A stretch of DNA of 64,000 bases from BOG-908 sp965199235 (GTDB lineage: Bacteria > Pseudomonadota > Alphaproteobacteria > Acetobacterales > Acetobacteraceae): assembly GCA_965199235.1 (NCBI GenBank), contig CBDAQU010000002.1, positions 3,348,001-3,412,000 of the forward strand, given 5' to 3'. Positions 18,086 through 25,695 of this stretch are shown here, piece by piece. The notes below the pieces were generated by a model. The model saw nothing but the letters and a program-made list of their open reading frames with translations. It searched no databases and was not told the origin of the DNA. Each line of letters starts with the position of its first letter. Within the stretch, counting starts at the first letter, position 1. The position numbers were made by a program, and so were the translations under genes.

Positions 18086-18767
18086 TTGGTCCGAACACGG
18101 CTGCCCACTCCGCCTGAAGCACCCGTTGCACGTCGCCGATGGTCGCGCGCTTGCCGAGCGCCTGAAGGCTGGTCACTCCATGCTCGCGGATGCCGCACGG
18201 CACGATGCCGGAGAAGTGCTCGAGCTCTGGACAGACGTTGAGCGAGACGCCGTGCCAGGTGATCCACCGGGTGATCCGCACGCCGATGGCAGCGATCTTG
18301 CTATCCGTTTCCGAGCCGTTGCCGGATCGATCGTCCGCCACCCAGACGCCGACCCGTCCGGCCCGTCGCCCTGCGTTAACGCCGAATACGGCCAGAGCCC
18401 TGATCAGCCAGGTTTCCAGCGCGGTAACGTAGGCGTGAGTGTCGCGGGCTGGAACGGCGCCGTGCCGCTGTGTGAGGTCGAGCATCACATATGCCACGAG
18501 CTGCCCGGGACCGTGATAGGTCCACTGGCCGCCACGCCCGGCATCGAAGGTTTCGAAACGGTCGGGCTCTGTCAGGTCGTCGTGCCGGGCCGAGGTGCCG
18601 GCCGTATAAAGGGGAGGGTGCTGCAGGAACCACACCAGGCCGCGCGCGTGGCCCGCTCTGATGGCAGCAACCCGCGCGCGCATGGCCGCCATCGCCATCG
18701 GGTAGGCAACCAGGTCTTTGCTGCTCCTCCATTCTGGGCCGCCGTCGGTTGAAACAGCGTGTGTCAT
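18036..18767 (-). CDS. lipB: Octanoyl-[acyl carrier protein]:protein transferase LipB
   Basis: 243 residues. It transfers octanoate from acyl carrier protein to lipoyl domains, the first step of lipoate synthesis. The active site is complete: RGGQWTYHGPGQLV with its His, the acyl-thioester Cys in GIVPCGI, and the catalytic Lys in SKIAAIGVRI. It reads leftward and its final 50 bases overlap a convergent small membrane gene. The C-terminal tail after the family core is Ala-rich and not informative. Confidence 0.93.
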   Translation of the reverse strand: MTHAVSTDGGPEWRSSKDLVAYPMAMAAMRARVAAIRAGHARGLVWFLQHPPLYTAGTSARHDDLTEPDRFETFDAGRGGQWTYHGPGQLVAYVMLDLTQRHGAVPARDTHAYVTALETWLIRALAVFGVNAGRRAGRVGVWVADDRSGNGSETDSKIAAIGVRITRWITWHGVSLNVCPELEHFSGIVPCGIREHGVTSLQALGKRATIGDVQRVLQAEWAAVFGPISSDAASDAARLATAR

Positions 18768-18791
18768 CGGCTATAGCCCGCTGCCTACCGG

Positions 18792-18874
18792 GCGGCCGTG
18801 GCGGAATGGTAGACGCGCAAGCTTGAGGTGCTTGTGGGGGCAACCTCGTGGAAGTTCGAGTCTTCTCGGCCGCA
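18792..18874 (+). tRNA. tRNA-Leu (anticodon GAG)
   Basis: Class II tRNA of about 83 nt. The acceptor arms GCGGCCG (18792-18798) and CGGCCGC (18867-18873) pair perfectly, followed by discriminator A. The anticodon stem CAAGC/GCTTG encloses the loop TTGAGGT, giving anticodon GAG. There is a long variable arm (TGGGGGCAACCTCG), and a T-loop TTCGAGT. CCA is not encoded directly after the discriminator. It is divergent from lipB, about 24 bases away. Confidence 0.95.
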
Positions 18875-18957
18875 TACCACTTCTTTGAACTCCTACACAC
18901 CCGGTCCCGGGCGGCAGGCGCGCGGCCGGGTGATGAACTTGCGTCAATTCAAAGCTG

Positions 18958-19221
18958 CTACATCCTGCCACGCTCGTCCCGCTCGGGCGTCCGCTCAGTC
19001 GGGCCGTTCACGCTGAGCGAGTCATCGAGGTTGTCTTCCACGTCGGCGACCTTGTCGACGTCGGTTCCGTGCTCGATGTTGGTGACCGGCTGCTCCACAT
19101 GTTCCGCGCCGATGCGTGTTCCACCCGGCGTCGGCGGCCCGGCGTTCGGAGCACGATGATTGCCGGTATCCTGCTCTCCATCGGTGTGATCGACGGCCGT
19201 CTCTGTGTGGGGCTGTTTCAT
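18958..19221 (-). CDS. Hypothetical acidic, probably disordered protein
   Basis: 87 residues with no recognised family. The sequence is rich in Asp, Glu, Thr, Pro and Gly, with hardly any hydrophobic core (VDKVADVEDNLDDSLSV is the most ordered part), so it is likely unfolded and cytosolic. A ribosome-binding site GGGAG lies about 6 bases before the ATG, which supports a real gene. It is 52 bases downstream of fliP on the same strand, so it may be the last gene of that transcript, but nothing in it looks flagellar. Confidence 0.5.
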   Translation of the reverse strand: MKQPHTETAVDHTDGEQDTGNHRAPNAGPPTPGGTRIGAEHVEQPVTNIEHGTDVDKVADVEDNLDDSLSVNGPTERTPERDERGRM

Positions 19222-19273
19222 CGCGTACTCCCGGGGTGTGCGCCGACAACGCAGGTGCGCGGCGCAAGATCAC

Positions 19274-20005
19274 TTACCCTGGTGAAAAGCTCTGGGTCAG
19301 GCTTCCCGCCACCAGCCGCCAGCCATCGACCATGACGAAGAAGATGAGCTTGAACGGCAGCGACACGCCGCTTGGCGGGAGCATCATCATGCCCAGCGAC
19401 ATCAGCACGCTCGAGACGACGAGGTCGATGATGGTGAAAGGCAAATAGAGGAGGAACCCCATCTCGAATGCGCGCCGCAACTCGCCGATCAGGAAGGCCG
19501 GAACCAGCGCCCGCCAGGACGCATGATCCGCGTCGGGCGAGGCGGGCAGGTGGCCGATCTGCTCGAACAGCGCCAGGTCGGGCGGGCGAAGGTTGCTGAC
19601 CATGAAGTGGCGAAACGGCTCGGCAGCCAGCCTCAACCCGTCCAGAGGATCGATCCGCCCCTCCGTCATCGGCTGGATCGCATGCATCCAGGCAGCATCC
19701 AGCGTCGGCTGCATCACGAACAGAGTCAGGAACAGTGACAACCCGATAAGCACGATGTTCGGGGGCGTCCCCTGGGCACCAAGCGCGCCTCGCAGCAGAG
19801 ACAGCACGACCACGATGCGGGTGAACGCGGTCACCATCACCAGCAGGCTGGGCGCCAAGGACAGCACGGTGAACAGAGCGGTGATCTGAACCAGCCGTCC
19901 GGTGGCGCCTGCATCGCCGGCGTGGCCGAGGTCGATGTTGACGGATTGCGCCGCCGCCAAGCTGGGCAGCAGGCACAGCGCCAGGACGAGCAGGGTGCGG
20001 CGCAT
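19274..20005 (-). CDS. fliP: Flagellar export gate protein FliP
   Basis: 243 residues. It begins with a cleavable signal peptide, normal for FliP (ending LAAAQ at about residue 20). The family motifs follow: TRIVVVLSLLRGALGAQGTPPN, LFLTLFVMQP, PAFLIGELRRAFEMGFLLYLPFTIIDLVVSSVLMSLGMMMLPP read in pieces along the C-terminal half. FliP forms the core of the type III export gate with FliQ and FliR, which are encoded on the opposite strand nearby. Its ATG shares one base with the fliO stop. Confidence 0.95.
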   Translation of the reverse strand: MRRTLLVLALCLLPSLAAAQSVNIDLGHAGDAGATGRLVQITALFTVLSLAPSLLVMVTAFTRIVVVLSLLRGALGAQGTPPNIVLIGLSLFLTLFVMQPTLDAAWMHAIQPMTEGRIDPLDGLRLAAEPFRHFMVSNLRPPDLALFEQIGHLPASPDADHASWRALVPAFLIGELRRAFEMGFLLYLPFTIIDLVVSSVLMSLGMMMLPPSGVSLPFKLIFFVMVDGWRLVAGSLTQSFSPG

Positions 20006-20298
20006 CAATGATCTGCCTGCTTGAGCGCGAGCATCACGTCGGCGGTTCCGCCGGTCAGTATAAGAGCTGATCGTCCGTCGGCCTCGACGAGGTAGACGCG
20101 CCTGCGCAGGTCGAGTGCGACGGAGCCGCGCAGCGTCAGCGCGTTCTCCTGCGATGCTGCTCCTGTTTGCAAGGCGGCTGGCCGCAGCCGCTGCGGCAGC
20201 AAGCGCGCAACCCTCGACGCGCCGAGGATGAACAGCACAATGACGGCGAGCCAAACGACGGCCACCACGCCCTGATGCGCCGGAAGCGCGTTCAGCAT
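20005..20298 (-). CDS. fliO: FliO-like flagellar biosynthesis protein
   Basis: 97 residues: a single N-terminal membrane segment (VVAVVWLAVIVLFILGAS, about residues 10-28) followed by a small cytosolic domain with LTLRGSVALDLRRRVYLVEADGRSALILTGG, the weakly conserved FliO fold. FliO assists FliP ring assembly. The call rests on that layout plus its position immediately before fliP with overlapping stop and start. Start chosen at 20298; its 5' end overlaps the upstream small gene by 7 bases. Confidence 0.8.
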   Translation of the reverse strand: MLNALPAHQGVVAVVWLAVIVLFILGASRVARLLPQRLRPAALQTGAASQENALTLRGSVALDLRRRVYLVEADGRSALILTGGTADVMLALKQADH

Positions 20299-20621
20299 GG
20301 CAGATGCGGGCCGCCAGCCGACTTCGGTAGCGCGGCCGCGAGCAGCTCCACCTGGGTCAGCACGCCGCGCAGCGCTGGCAGCATCTCGCTGGCGTCCTCC
20401 GGTGACAGGTCGAGAGTCTGGGCGCACAGGACACCCACTCGGTCGTCGATACCCGTCACGTCAATCAGGCGGCCGCCCAGGATCAGGCCGCGCGCCAGGG
20501 CGATGCTGCGCGACAGGTGCGCGGCCAGCGCTGTCAGGCGCTGCCGGCGACACAGCGCGGCAAGTTCCGGGGCAGGCTGCCCTGGCTGCTCTGGCAAATT
20601 TGACGTTGCAATGATACTCAT
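20292..20621 (-). CDS. Unknown small protein, first gene of the fliO-fliP unit
   Basis: 109 residues from the ATG at 20619-20621; no family recognised. It is predicted to be soluble and mostly helical, with Leu/Ala-rich stretches (LTALAAHLSRSIALARGLILGG) and an acidic middle (DLSPEDASEMLPALRGVLTQVELLAAAL). It overlaps fliO by 7 bases and is divergent from flgB, so it is almost certainly a flagellar-regulon gene. It could be a lineage-specific chaperone or regulator; the sequence does not say. Confidence 0.6.
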   Translation of the reverse strand: MSIIATSNLPEQPGQPAPELAALCRRQRLTALAAHLSRSIALARGLILGGRLIDVTGIDDRVGVLCAQTLDLSPEDASEMLPALRGVLTQVELLAAALPKSAGGPHLPC

Positions 20622-20645
20622 CTTTTTGATGCTATAACGCAATGG

Positions 20646-20660
20646 TTAGCGGAGCGTTAG
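20646..20660. promoter_or_regulatory. Candidate CtrA-like site (TTAG-N7-TTAG)
   Basis: TTAG (20646-20649), seven bases, then TTAG (20657-20660), in the 117-base space between the divergent fliO-side and flgB operons. CtrA, the alphaproteobacterial regulator fed by CckA, binds TTAA-N7-TTAA; each half here differs by one base. A second half-match, TTAAGC, follows at 20670. Position and the cckA-like gene in the operon make it plausible, but the match is imperfect. Confidence 0.3.
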
Positions 20661-20738
20661 CGCCATGATTAAGCTTTTTGCAACGTCTCTGCAGCATTGT
20701 CCGAATTGCCGGGCGTCGATCTCGGCAGGAGCTTGGTT

Positions 20739-21125
20739 ATGACGGAAGGCGCTTCGCAGATCGGGTTGTTCGCACTGGCTGAGGGCAAGCTCGGCTGGAT
20801 TGATGCGCGGCAGCGCGTGCTGGCCCAGAACATCGCCAACGCAGACACGCCCGGCTACCAGGCAAAGGACGTCGTCGCATTCTCAGACCTGGTGGGTGGA
20901 GGCGCTATGGCGCCGGTACGCACTAGCCCGCTGCACCTTGCAGGCCTGAGCGACCAGGTTGGGACCGGTTCGGCGATCGTCGAACGCTCACCCGACGGCA
21001 ACGCTGTCAAGCTCGAAGATCAGATGACCAAGGTGGCCGAGGATGAGACCACGCAGGCGATGGTCGGCAATCTTTGGCACAGCTACATGGGCATGTTCAT
21101 GACAGCCCTGGGCCATGGAGGGTAA
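20739..21125 (+). CDS. flgB: Flagellar rod protein FlgB
   Basis: 128 residues, typical FlgB length. It has the rod-family N-terminal signature (QRVLAQNIANADTPGYQAKDV) and ends with the helical segment around VGNLWHSYMGMFMTAL. It is a proximal rod subunit exported through the flagellar type III system. AGGAG stands about 8 bases before the ATG; an upstream in-frame TTG was rejected. First gene of a tightly packed operon; its TAA shares a base with the flgC ATG. Confidence 0.95.
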   Translation: MTEGASQIGLFALAEGKLGWIDARQRVLAQNIANADTPGYQAKDVVAFSDLVGGGAMAPVRTSPLHLAGLSDQVGTGSAIVERSPDGNAVKLEDQMTKVAEDETTQAMVGNLWHSYMGMFMTALGHGG

Positions 21126-21538
21126 TGCAATTGGACCTGTCCCAAGCGCTCAACATCTCTGCCGCAGGCATGGACGCGCAGACGCAGCGGCTGAGGGTTA
21201 TTGCCGAAAACCTTGCCAACCAGGACAGCACCGGGTCGTTTCCCGGTGCCACACCCTACCGGCGAAAAACCGCATTGTTTGAAACGGCTCTCGACCAGTC
21301 GTTGGGCGTCGAAACGGTGCACGTCAAGGCGATCGTGCCCGATCCCAGCGCGTTTCCACAGAAATACGATCCGTCCAATCCGGCGGCCGATCCTAACGGC
21401 TACGTGCGCACGCCCAACGTGAACAGCTTCGTCGAAATGATGGACATGCGTGAAGCGGAACGAACCTACAGCGCGAACCTTAACGTGATGCAGGCATCGC
21501 GTTCCATGCTTACCCGCGTGATCGACCTTCTTAAATGA
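21125..21538 (+). CDS. flgC: Flagellar rod protein FlgC
   Basis: 137 residues. N terminus LNISAAGMDAQTQRLRVIAENLANQDSTG and C terminus MDMREAERTYSANLNVMQASRSMLTRVIDLLK are the two conserved halves of FlgC. It is a proximal rod component assembled after FlgB. The start overlaps the flgB stop by one base and its stop overlaps the fliE ATG (ATGA). Confidence 0.95.
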   Translation: MQLDLSQALNISAAGMDAQTQRLRVIAENLANQDSTGSFPGATPYRRKTALFETALDQSLGVETVHVKAIVPDPSAFPQKYDPSNPAADPNGYVRTPNVNSFVEMMDMREAERTYSANLNVMQASRSMLTRVIDLLK

Positions 21539-21837
21539 CGATGCCAGCTTTGCATGCGGCTCAGGCGCTTTCGGCCTACCGCGCGATCGATGCCGCTCCC
21601 CCAGAGACGGCCGGCAGCGGCACCGACTTTGCCAGCCTGCTGACGAGCAGCCTGGGCACCGCGGTGGATACGGGGCACCAGGCGGAAACGCAGGCTATGT
21701 CGGCGATCAGCGGTGGAGGAGACCTCACCTCCGTCGTGACCGCGGTTTCCCGCGCCGAGCTTGCGTTGCAAACGACTGTGGCGGTGCGCGACCGCGTTCT
21801 GCAGGCCTACCAGGACATCATCAAGATGCCGATCTGA
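21535..21837 (+). CDS. fliE: Flagellar MS-ring/rod junction protein FliE
   Basis: 100 residues. The conserved FliE C-terminal half is clear: SVVTAVSRAELALQTTVAVRDRVLQAYQDIIKMPI. FliE links the MS ring to the rod and is exported early. The start overlaps flgC by 4 bases; fliQ follows after 13 bases with its own AGGAG site. Confidence 0.93.
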   Translation: MTMPALHAAQALSAYRAIDAAPPETAGSGTDFASLLTSSLGTAVDTGHQAETQAMSAISGGGDLTSVVTAVSRAELALQTTVAVRDRVLQAYQDIIKMPI

Positions 21838-21850
21838 CCAGGAGCCTTGC

Positions 21851-22123
21851 ATGCAGGAACTCGATGTTGCAGCGATACTCCATGGCGGCATGCTAGCGAC
21901 GCTGAAGATGTGCGCACCCATTCTGCTGGCCGCCCTGGCAGCAGGTTTGGCGATCGCTATCATTCAAGCGGTGACTCAGGTCAGCGACTCCACCATTTCC
22001 TACCTGCCCAAACTGGTGGCAACCGGAGTTTCCGCTTGGGCGGCAGGTCCGTTCCTATTCCACGTGCTTGCCGACTACATGCACGACATGGCCGACAAGA
22101 TCGTAGCCGTCGGCGGGCAATAG
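21851..22123 (+). CDS. fliQ: Flagellar export gate protein FliQ
   Basis: 90 residues with two hydrophobic helices (ILLAALAAGLAIAIIQAVTQV and LVATGVSAWAAGPFLFHVLADY). The sequence TQVSDSTISYLPKL between them matches FliQ's TQIQE-type loop in position and character. FliQ is part of the FliP5Q4R1 gate. ATG at 21851 is preceded by CAGGAG. fliR begins 6 bases after its stop. Confidence 0.93.
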   Translation: MQELDVAAILHGGMLATLKMCAPILLAALAAGLAIAIIQAVTQVSDSTISYLPKLVATGVSAWAAGPFLFHVLADYMHDMADKIVAVGGQ

Positions 22124-22129
22124 TTAGAG

Positions 22130-22915
22130 ATGCCAGCAACGCTCGCCGCGACAGGCCTCTCGCACGAGCTGATGGCGCTGTCCTTCACGTTCATGCTCGT
22201 CCTGTGCCGCAGCGCTGCGGCGGTGATGGTGCTGCCCGGCTTAGGGGAAAGCGAGCCGCCGGCGATGTTGCGTGCCGGATTGGCAGTAGGTATCGCCGTG
22301 CTGCTGGTTCCTGTCGTTTCACCGTCCATGCCGACGGAACCCGTCAGTTTTCTGAAGTTGGCGGGAATGATCGGTGTCGAATTGCTCGCCGGCGGCCTGC
22401 TCGGCTGGCTGGCTCGGCTGGTGGTTCTGGCGCTGCCGGCAGCTGGCCAAGTCGTATCCTTGATGACCGGCTTGTCGAGCGTTCTCCAGCCGGATGCGCT
22501 GCTGGGTGCTCAATCAGCAGCCATCGGCAAGCTATTTAGCGTGCTCGCGCCAGTGTTGGTCCTGTCAACCGGCTTGTACGCCCTCCCACTTAGCGCGCTG
22601 TCGGGGAGCTACGCGGTGTTCCCGGCTGGCGGAGGCCTGTCATCGAGCGACCTCGCCGAGACAGCGGTTCAGGCAGTCGGTGGCAGCTTCGCTCTGGCAC
22701 TTCGCCTGGCATCGCCCTTCGTGCTGCTGTCGATCATTTGGCAGGTCACCCTTGGCCTGCTGTCGCGGCTTGTCCCTCAGATACAAGTCTACTTTCTCGC
22801 ACTGCCCGGGCAGGTCTTGGGTGGCTTGCTGCTCGTCGCCCTGTTGAGCGCCGCCATCCTGCACGCATGGCTCGCAGCGGTCAGCGATCGTTTTGCAAGT
22901 CTGCCTGGGTTGTGA
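22130..22915 (+). CDS. fliR: Flagellar export gate protein FliR
   Basis: 261 residues and about six membrane helices, the normal FliR layout. Helpful marks: FMLVLCRSAAAVMVLPGLGESEPPAMLRAGLAVGIAVL near the start and the Gln/Pro-rich loop VPQIQVYFLALPGQVLGG late. It completes the export gate with FliP and FliQ. The next gene, flhB, starts 63 bases downstream with a GTG; no hairpin lies between them. Confidence 0.93.
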   Translation: MPATLAATGLSHELMALSFTFMLVLCRSAAAVMVLPGLGESEPPAMLRAGLAVGIAVLLVPVVSPSMPTEPVSFLKLAGMIGVELLAGGLLGWLARLVVLALPAAGQVVSLMTGLSSVLQPDALLGAQSAAIGKLFSVLAPVLVLSTGLYALPLSALSGSYAVFPAGGGLSSSDLAETAVQAVGGSFALALRLASPFVLLSIIWQVTLGLLSRLVPQIQVYFLALPGQVLGGLLLVALLSAAILHAWLAAVSDRFASLPGL

Positions 22916-22978
22916 CCTGCTGCTCGTCAGCCGGAAGCAGCTTAGAAACCAATCGGTCGAGCCGTGTGATGACGCGCC

Positions 22979-24016
22979 GTGTCTGAAGACAAGACGCAAG
23001 CGCCGACGCAGCGTCGGCTCGAGAAGGCACGGGAGGACGGCCAGGTTGCGGTCTCCCGCGAGTTGTCCATGCTGGCCAGCCTGTCTGCCGGTTTTTTTAC
23101 AATAGCGGTCCAGGGCGGGAACGGCTCCACAATCATTCACTGGTTTGCGGTCAGCCTCGAACAAAACCATTTCGAGGGCATGCAAACCTGGAACGATGCG
23201 CTGCACAGCGTCGTCCTCGCCGTGCTGCCTGCAGCACTGGCGGCAATGGGTGGCTACGCTGCGGTCACGCTGCTGCAGACTGGCTTTTTGCTGCACGCAT
23301 CCGCGTTGCTGCCCGACCTGTCTCGGTTGAGTCCGCTGGCAGGGCTGAAACGCATGCTGGGCCCGAACGCGCTTGTTCTGGTCGTCAAGGCGTTTGCCAA
23401 GCTCGGCGTTCTCAGCATCTGCTTCTATTTCGCGCTCAGCCGTGTCTTGCCCAGCCTGCCGTTGTCTCCGTTCGAGATACCGCAAACGCTTTACAGTCAG
23501 ATGCTGCAGCAAGGCTGGCATCTCCTCCTGCTGATTTTCGGCGGACAGGCAGCAATCGCCGGAGTCGACCTTGTGTGGGAGCGTTTGAGCCACAGCAGAA
23601 AGCTGCGGATGAGCCACCAGGACCTTCGTGACGAACACAAGGAGAGCGAGGGCAATCCGCAGATGAAGCAACGCCTGCGTCAACTGTCGCGGGCTCGCGC
23701 TGGCCGGCGCATGATGCAGCAGATACCGAAAGCTGCGGTCATCATCACCAACCCGACGCATTTTGCCGTAGCACTGACCTATGATCGCGGCGCACAGGGC
23801 GCGCCCCGCGTCGTCGCCAAGGGGGCTGACGAGATTGCAGCCCGGATCCGCGAGGCGGGACGTGAGCATCGGGTGCCAATCGTTGCTAACCCGCCATTGG
23901 CACGCGCACTATACCGCGTGGACCTCGACACCGAAATTCCGGCGGAGCATTTTAGGGCTGTGGCCGAAATCATCGCCTACATCTGGCGCATGCGGGCTCA
24001 GGCCTTGCGAAGATGA
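22979..24016 (+). CDS. flhB: Flagellar export switch protein FlhB
   Basis: 345 residues. The N-terminal membrane half begins with the family's EDKTQAPTQRRLEKAREDGQ, followed by four hydrophobic helices and a cytosolic C-terminal domain with the self-cleavage motif NPTH at residues 258-261. Autocleavage there switches export from rod/hook to filament substrates. It starts with GTG (22979), without a strong ribosome-binding site. Its stop overlaps the ATG of the kinase gene, so flagellar export and the kinase are co-expressed. Confidence 0.95.
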   Translation: MSEDKTQAPTQRRLEKAREDGQVAVSRELSMLASLSAGFFTIAVQGGNGSTIIHWFAVSLEQNHFEGMQTWNDALHSVVLAVLPAALAAMGGYAAVTLLQTGFLLHASALLPDLSRLSPLAGLKRMLGPNALVLVVKAFAKLGVLSICFYFALSRVLPSLPLSPFEIPQTLYSQMLQQGWHLLLLIFGGQAAIAGVDLVWERLSHSRKLRMSHQDLRDEHKESEGNPQMKQRLRQLSRARAGRRMMQQIPKAAVIITNPTHFAVALTYDRGAQGAPRVVAKGADEIAARIREAGREHRVPIVANPPLARALYRVDLDTEIPAEHFRAVAEIIAYIWRMRAQALRR

Positions 24017-25530
24017 GGCTGCCCGACCTGCTGAGCCGCGGGCACGCGGGCGCCATCGCCGATTGTCTGTTCGGTGACGAGACGGACGGGGTTGCTCTGG
24101 TCGATCCGGATGGTATCGTCCAGCGTGCCAATCGGCGCTTCAGTCAGCTATCGGGCGCCACTGAAGGCCAACTTGCCTGGGCGGCTTTGCCTGCTCAGAT
24201 TGCAACTGCGTTCAGCGATGCTTTGCGATCAAAACGGCCGGAAACAGGCACCACGACTGTGACGCAGGCCAGCGTGCGTCGGGTGTTACGCCTGGCTTGC
24301 CTGCCGATTCCTGATTACGGCGGCTTGCTTCGCGTCAGCGACTACACTCATGAGCAGGATCTGGAGGAGCAGCTTTGCCAGTCGCAACGGTTGCAGGCGA
24401 TTGGGGAACTGGCGGGCGGCATTGCGCATGACTTCAACAATTTGCTGACGGCCATACTCGGCGCGACGGATGACCTACGCACGCGAAGCGAACGGTCAGT
24501 CGATCGTGAAGACCTGACGCAAATACACAAGAGTGCTGAACGCGGAGCAACGCTGGTGCGCCACCTGCTCGCGTTCAGCCGTCAGCAAACGTTGCAGCCC
24601 CGTGTCGTCGCGTTGAACGAGGAGGTTCGCGACACCTATGGCCTACTGCATCGTTTGCTGGGCGCCCAGGTCGAGTTGACGCTGGATCTGGAGGAACCCG
24701 GCAGGCAGGTCCGCATCGACCCGACCCAGCTCTCCCAGGTGTTGATGAACCTGGCTGTGAACGCCCGTCACGCCATGCCAGGCGGCGGACGGTTGAGCAT
24801 AATCACCAGTCACCGGCTGATGCTGCGATCCGAACCGTTCGGCGGCGAACTGCTGCCCCCGGGCCGGTATGCCAGCCTTGTCGTCGCCGACACAGGAGGC
24901 GGCATTCCGCCGGATATCCTGCCGCGCATCTTCGAGCCTTTTTTCACCACGCGTCGCGATTCGGGCGGCACCGGACTAGGGCTGTCCACCGTGCACGGAA
25001 TCATCCGCCAATCTGGGGGTTATATGGCTGTCGAGAGCACCTTGGGCCAGGGCACGCGGTTCGACATCCTCCTGCCCCGTCATGAGGAGCCGCTGGTATG
25101 GCAGGCCGAACTGCCGACGCCTGCGCCAGCCCGACCCGTTCGGCCACCGGCCAGCCGTACGCTGTTGTTGGTCGATGACGAGGGCGCGGTGCGCCGGCTC
25201 GCCGAACGAGTGCTTACCCGTTCCGGCTGGAACGTCGTCGCCGCACCGAGCGCCGAGGACGCCTTGGAACTCGTCGAGGGTGGGGGTCTCGGGGCAGCGC
25301 TCGGCTGCGTGGTGTCCGACGTGATGATGCCCGGCATGGATGGTCCTGCTTTGGTGGGTCATCTGAGGCAAATCTGGCCCAGCCTGCCCGCCGTGCTGAT
25401 GTCCGGCTACGTGGATGCCGGCTTGCGGGAATCGCTCACGGCATCCGATATACGCTTCCTGCCCAAGCCGTTTGCGATGGCGGATCTGACCCGCACGCTG
25501 ACCGACATGCTGCACGAGCCTGCCGGTTGA
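24013..25530 (+). CDS. cckA: CckA-like hybrid histidine kinase without membrane anchor
   Basis: 505 residues: a PAS-like domain about 20-115, a HisKA with GGIAHDFNNLLTAI (His139), an HATPase with MNLAVNARHAMPGGG and GTGLGLSTVHGIIRQSGG, and a C-terminal receiver about 383-500 whose Asp is in SDVMMPGMDG. This motif set is that of CckA, the kinase that phosphorylates CtrA via ChpT and governs cell cycle and motility in alphaproteobacteria. The position next to recA is also seen for cckA in several alphaproteobacteria (from memory). Unlike Caulobacter CckA (about 690 residues, two membrane helices, two PAS) I see no membrane segment and only one PAS. The ATG overlaps flhB by 4 bases. Confidence 0.82.
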   Translation: MRLPDLLSRGHAGAIADCLFGDETDGVALVDPDGIVQRANRRFSQLSGATEGQLAWAALPAQIATAFSDALRSKRPETGTTTVTQASVRRVLRLACLPIPDYGGLLRVSDYTHEQDLEEQLCQSQRLQAIGELAGGIAHDFNNLLTAILGATDDLRTRSERSVDREDLTQIHKSAERGATLVRHLLAFSRQQTLQPRVVALNEEVRDTYGLLHRLLGAQVELTLDLEEPGRQVRIDPTQLSQVLMNLAVNARHAMPGGGRLSIITSHRLMLRSEPFGGELLPPGRYASLVVADTGGGIPPDILPRIFEPFFTTRRDSGGTGLGLSTVHGIIRQSGGYMAVESTLGQGTRFDILLPRHEEPLVWQAELPTPAPARPVRPPASRTLLLVDDEGAVRRLAERVLTRSGWNVVAAPSAEDALELVEGGGLGAALGCVVSDVMMPGMDGPALVGHLRQIWPSLPAVLMSGYVDAGLRESLTASDIRFLPKPFAMADLTRTLTDMLHEPAG

Positions 25531-25545
25531 CCAGAAGACGTGCTA

Positions 25546-25560
25546 GAACGAAAAGCGAAC
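25546..25560. promoter_or_regulatory. LexA (SOS) operator of recA
   Basis: GAAC (25546-25549), seven bases, GAAC (25557-25560): the exact alphaproteobacterial SOS box, GTTC-N7-GTTC, read on the other strand. It lies 135 bases before the chosen recA TTG start and 57 before the in-frame ATG, a normal distance for a recA operator. Confidence 0.85.
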
Positions 25561-25695
25561 ATGCCGACGCTTTCGACCGTCCAAGGGTTGCAGCTTTGTT
25601 CGCATCCGTGACAGACTATGCAGGGAGACAGCGCGAGATTCGTAGAGAAGTTCGCGTTCAGGTTGAGCCGGCTACAACCGGACAGGAGCATTCGA

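Noticed and set aside
25587..25601. Second SOS box near recA (GTTG-N7-GTTC)
   Set aside because: One mismatch in a short motif; the perfect box 40 bases upstream is enough.
25618..25695. Longer recA starting at ATG 25618
   Set aside because: Adds 26 residues unlike RecA N termini; the TTG at 25696 has a better placed AGGAG and gives the family start.
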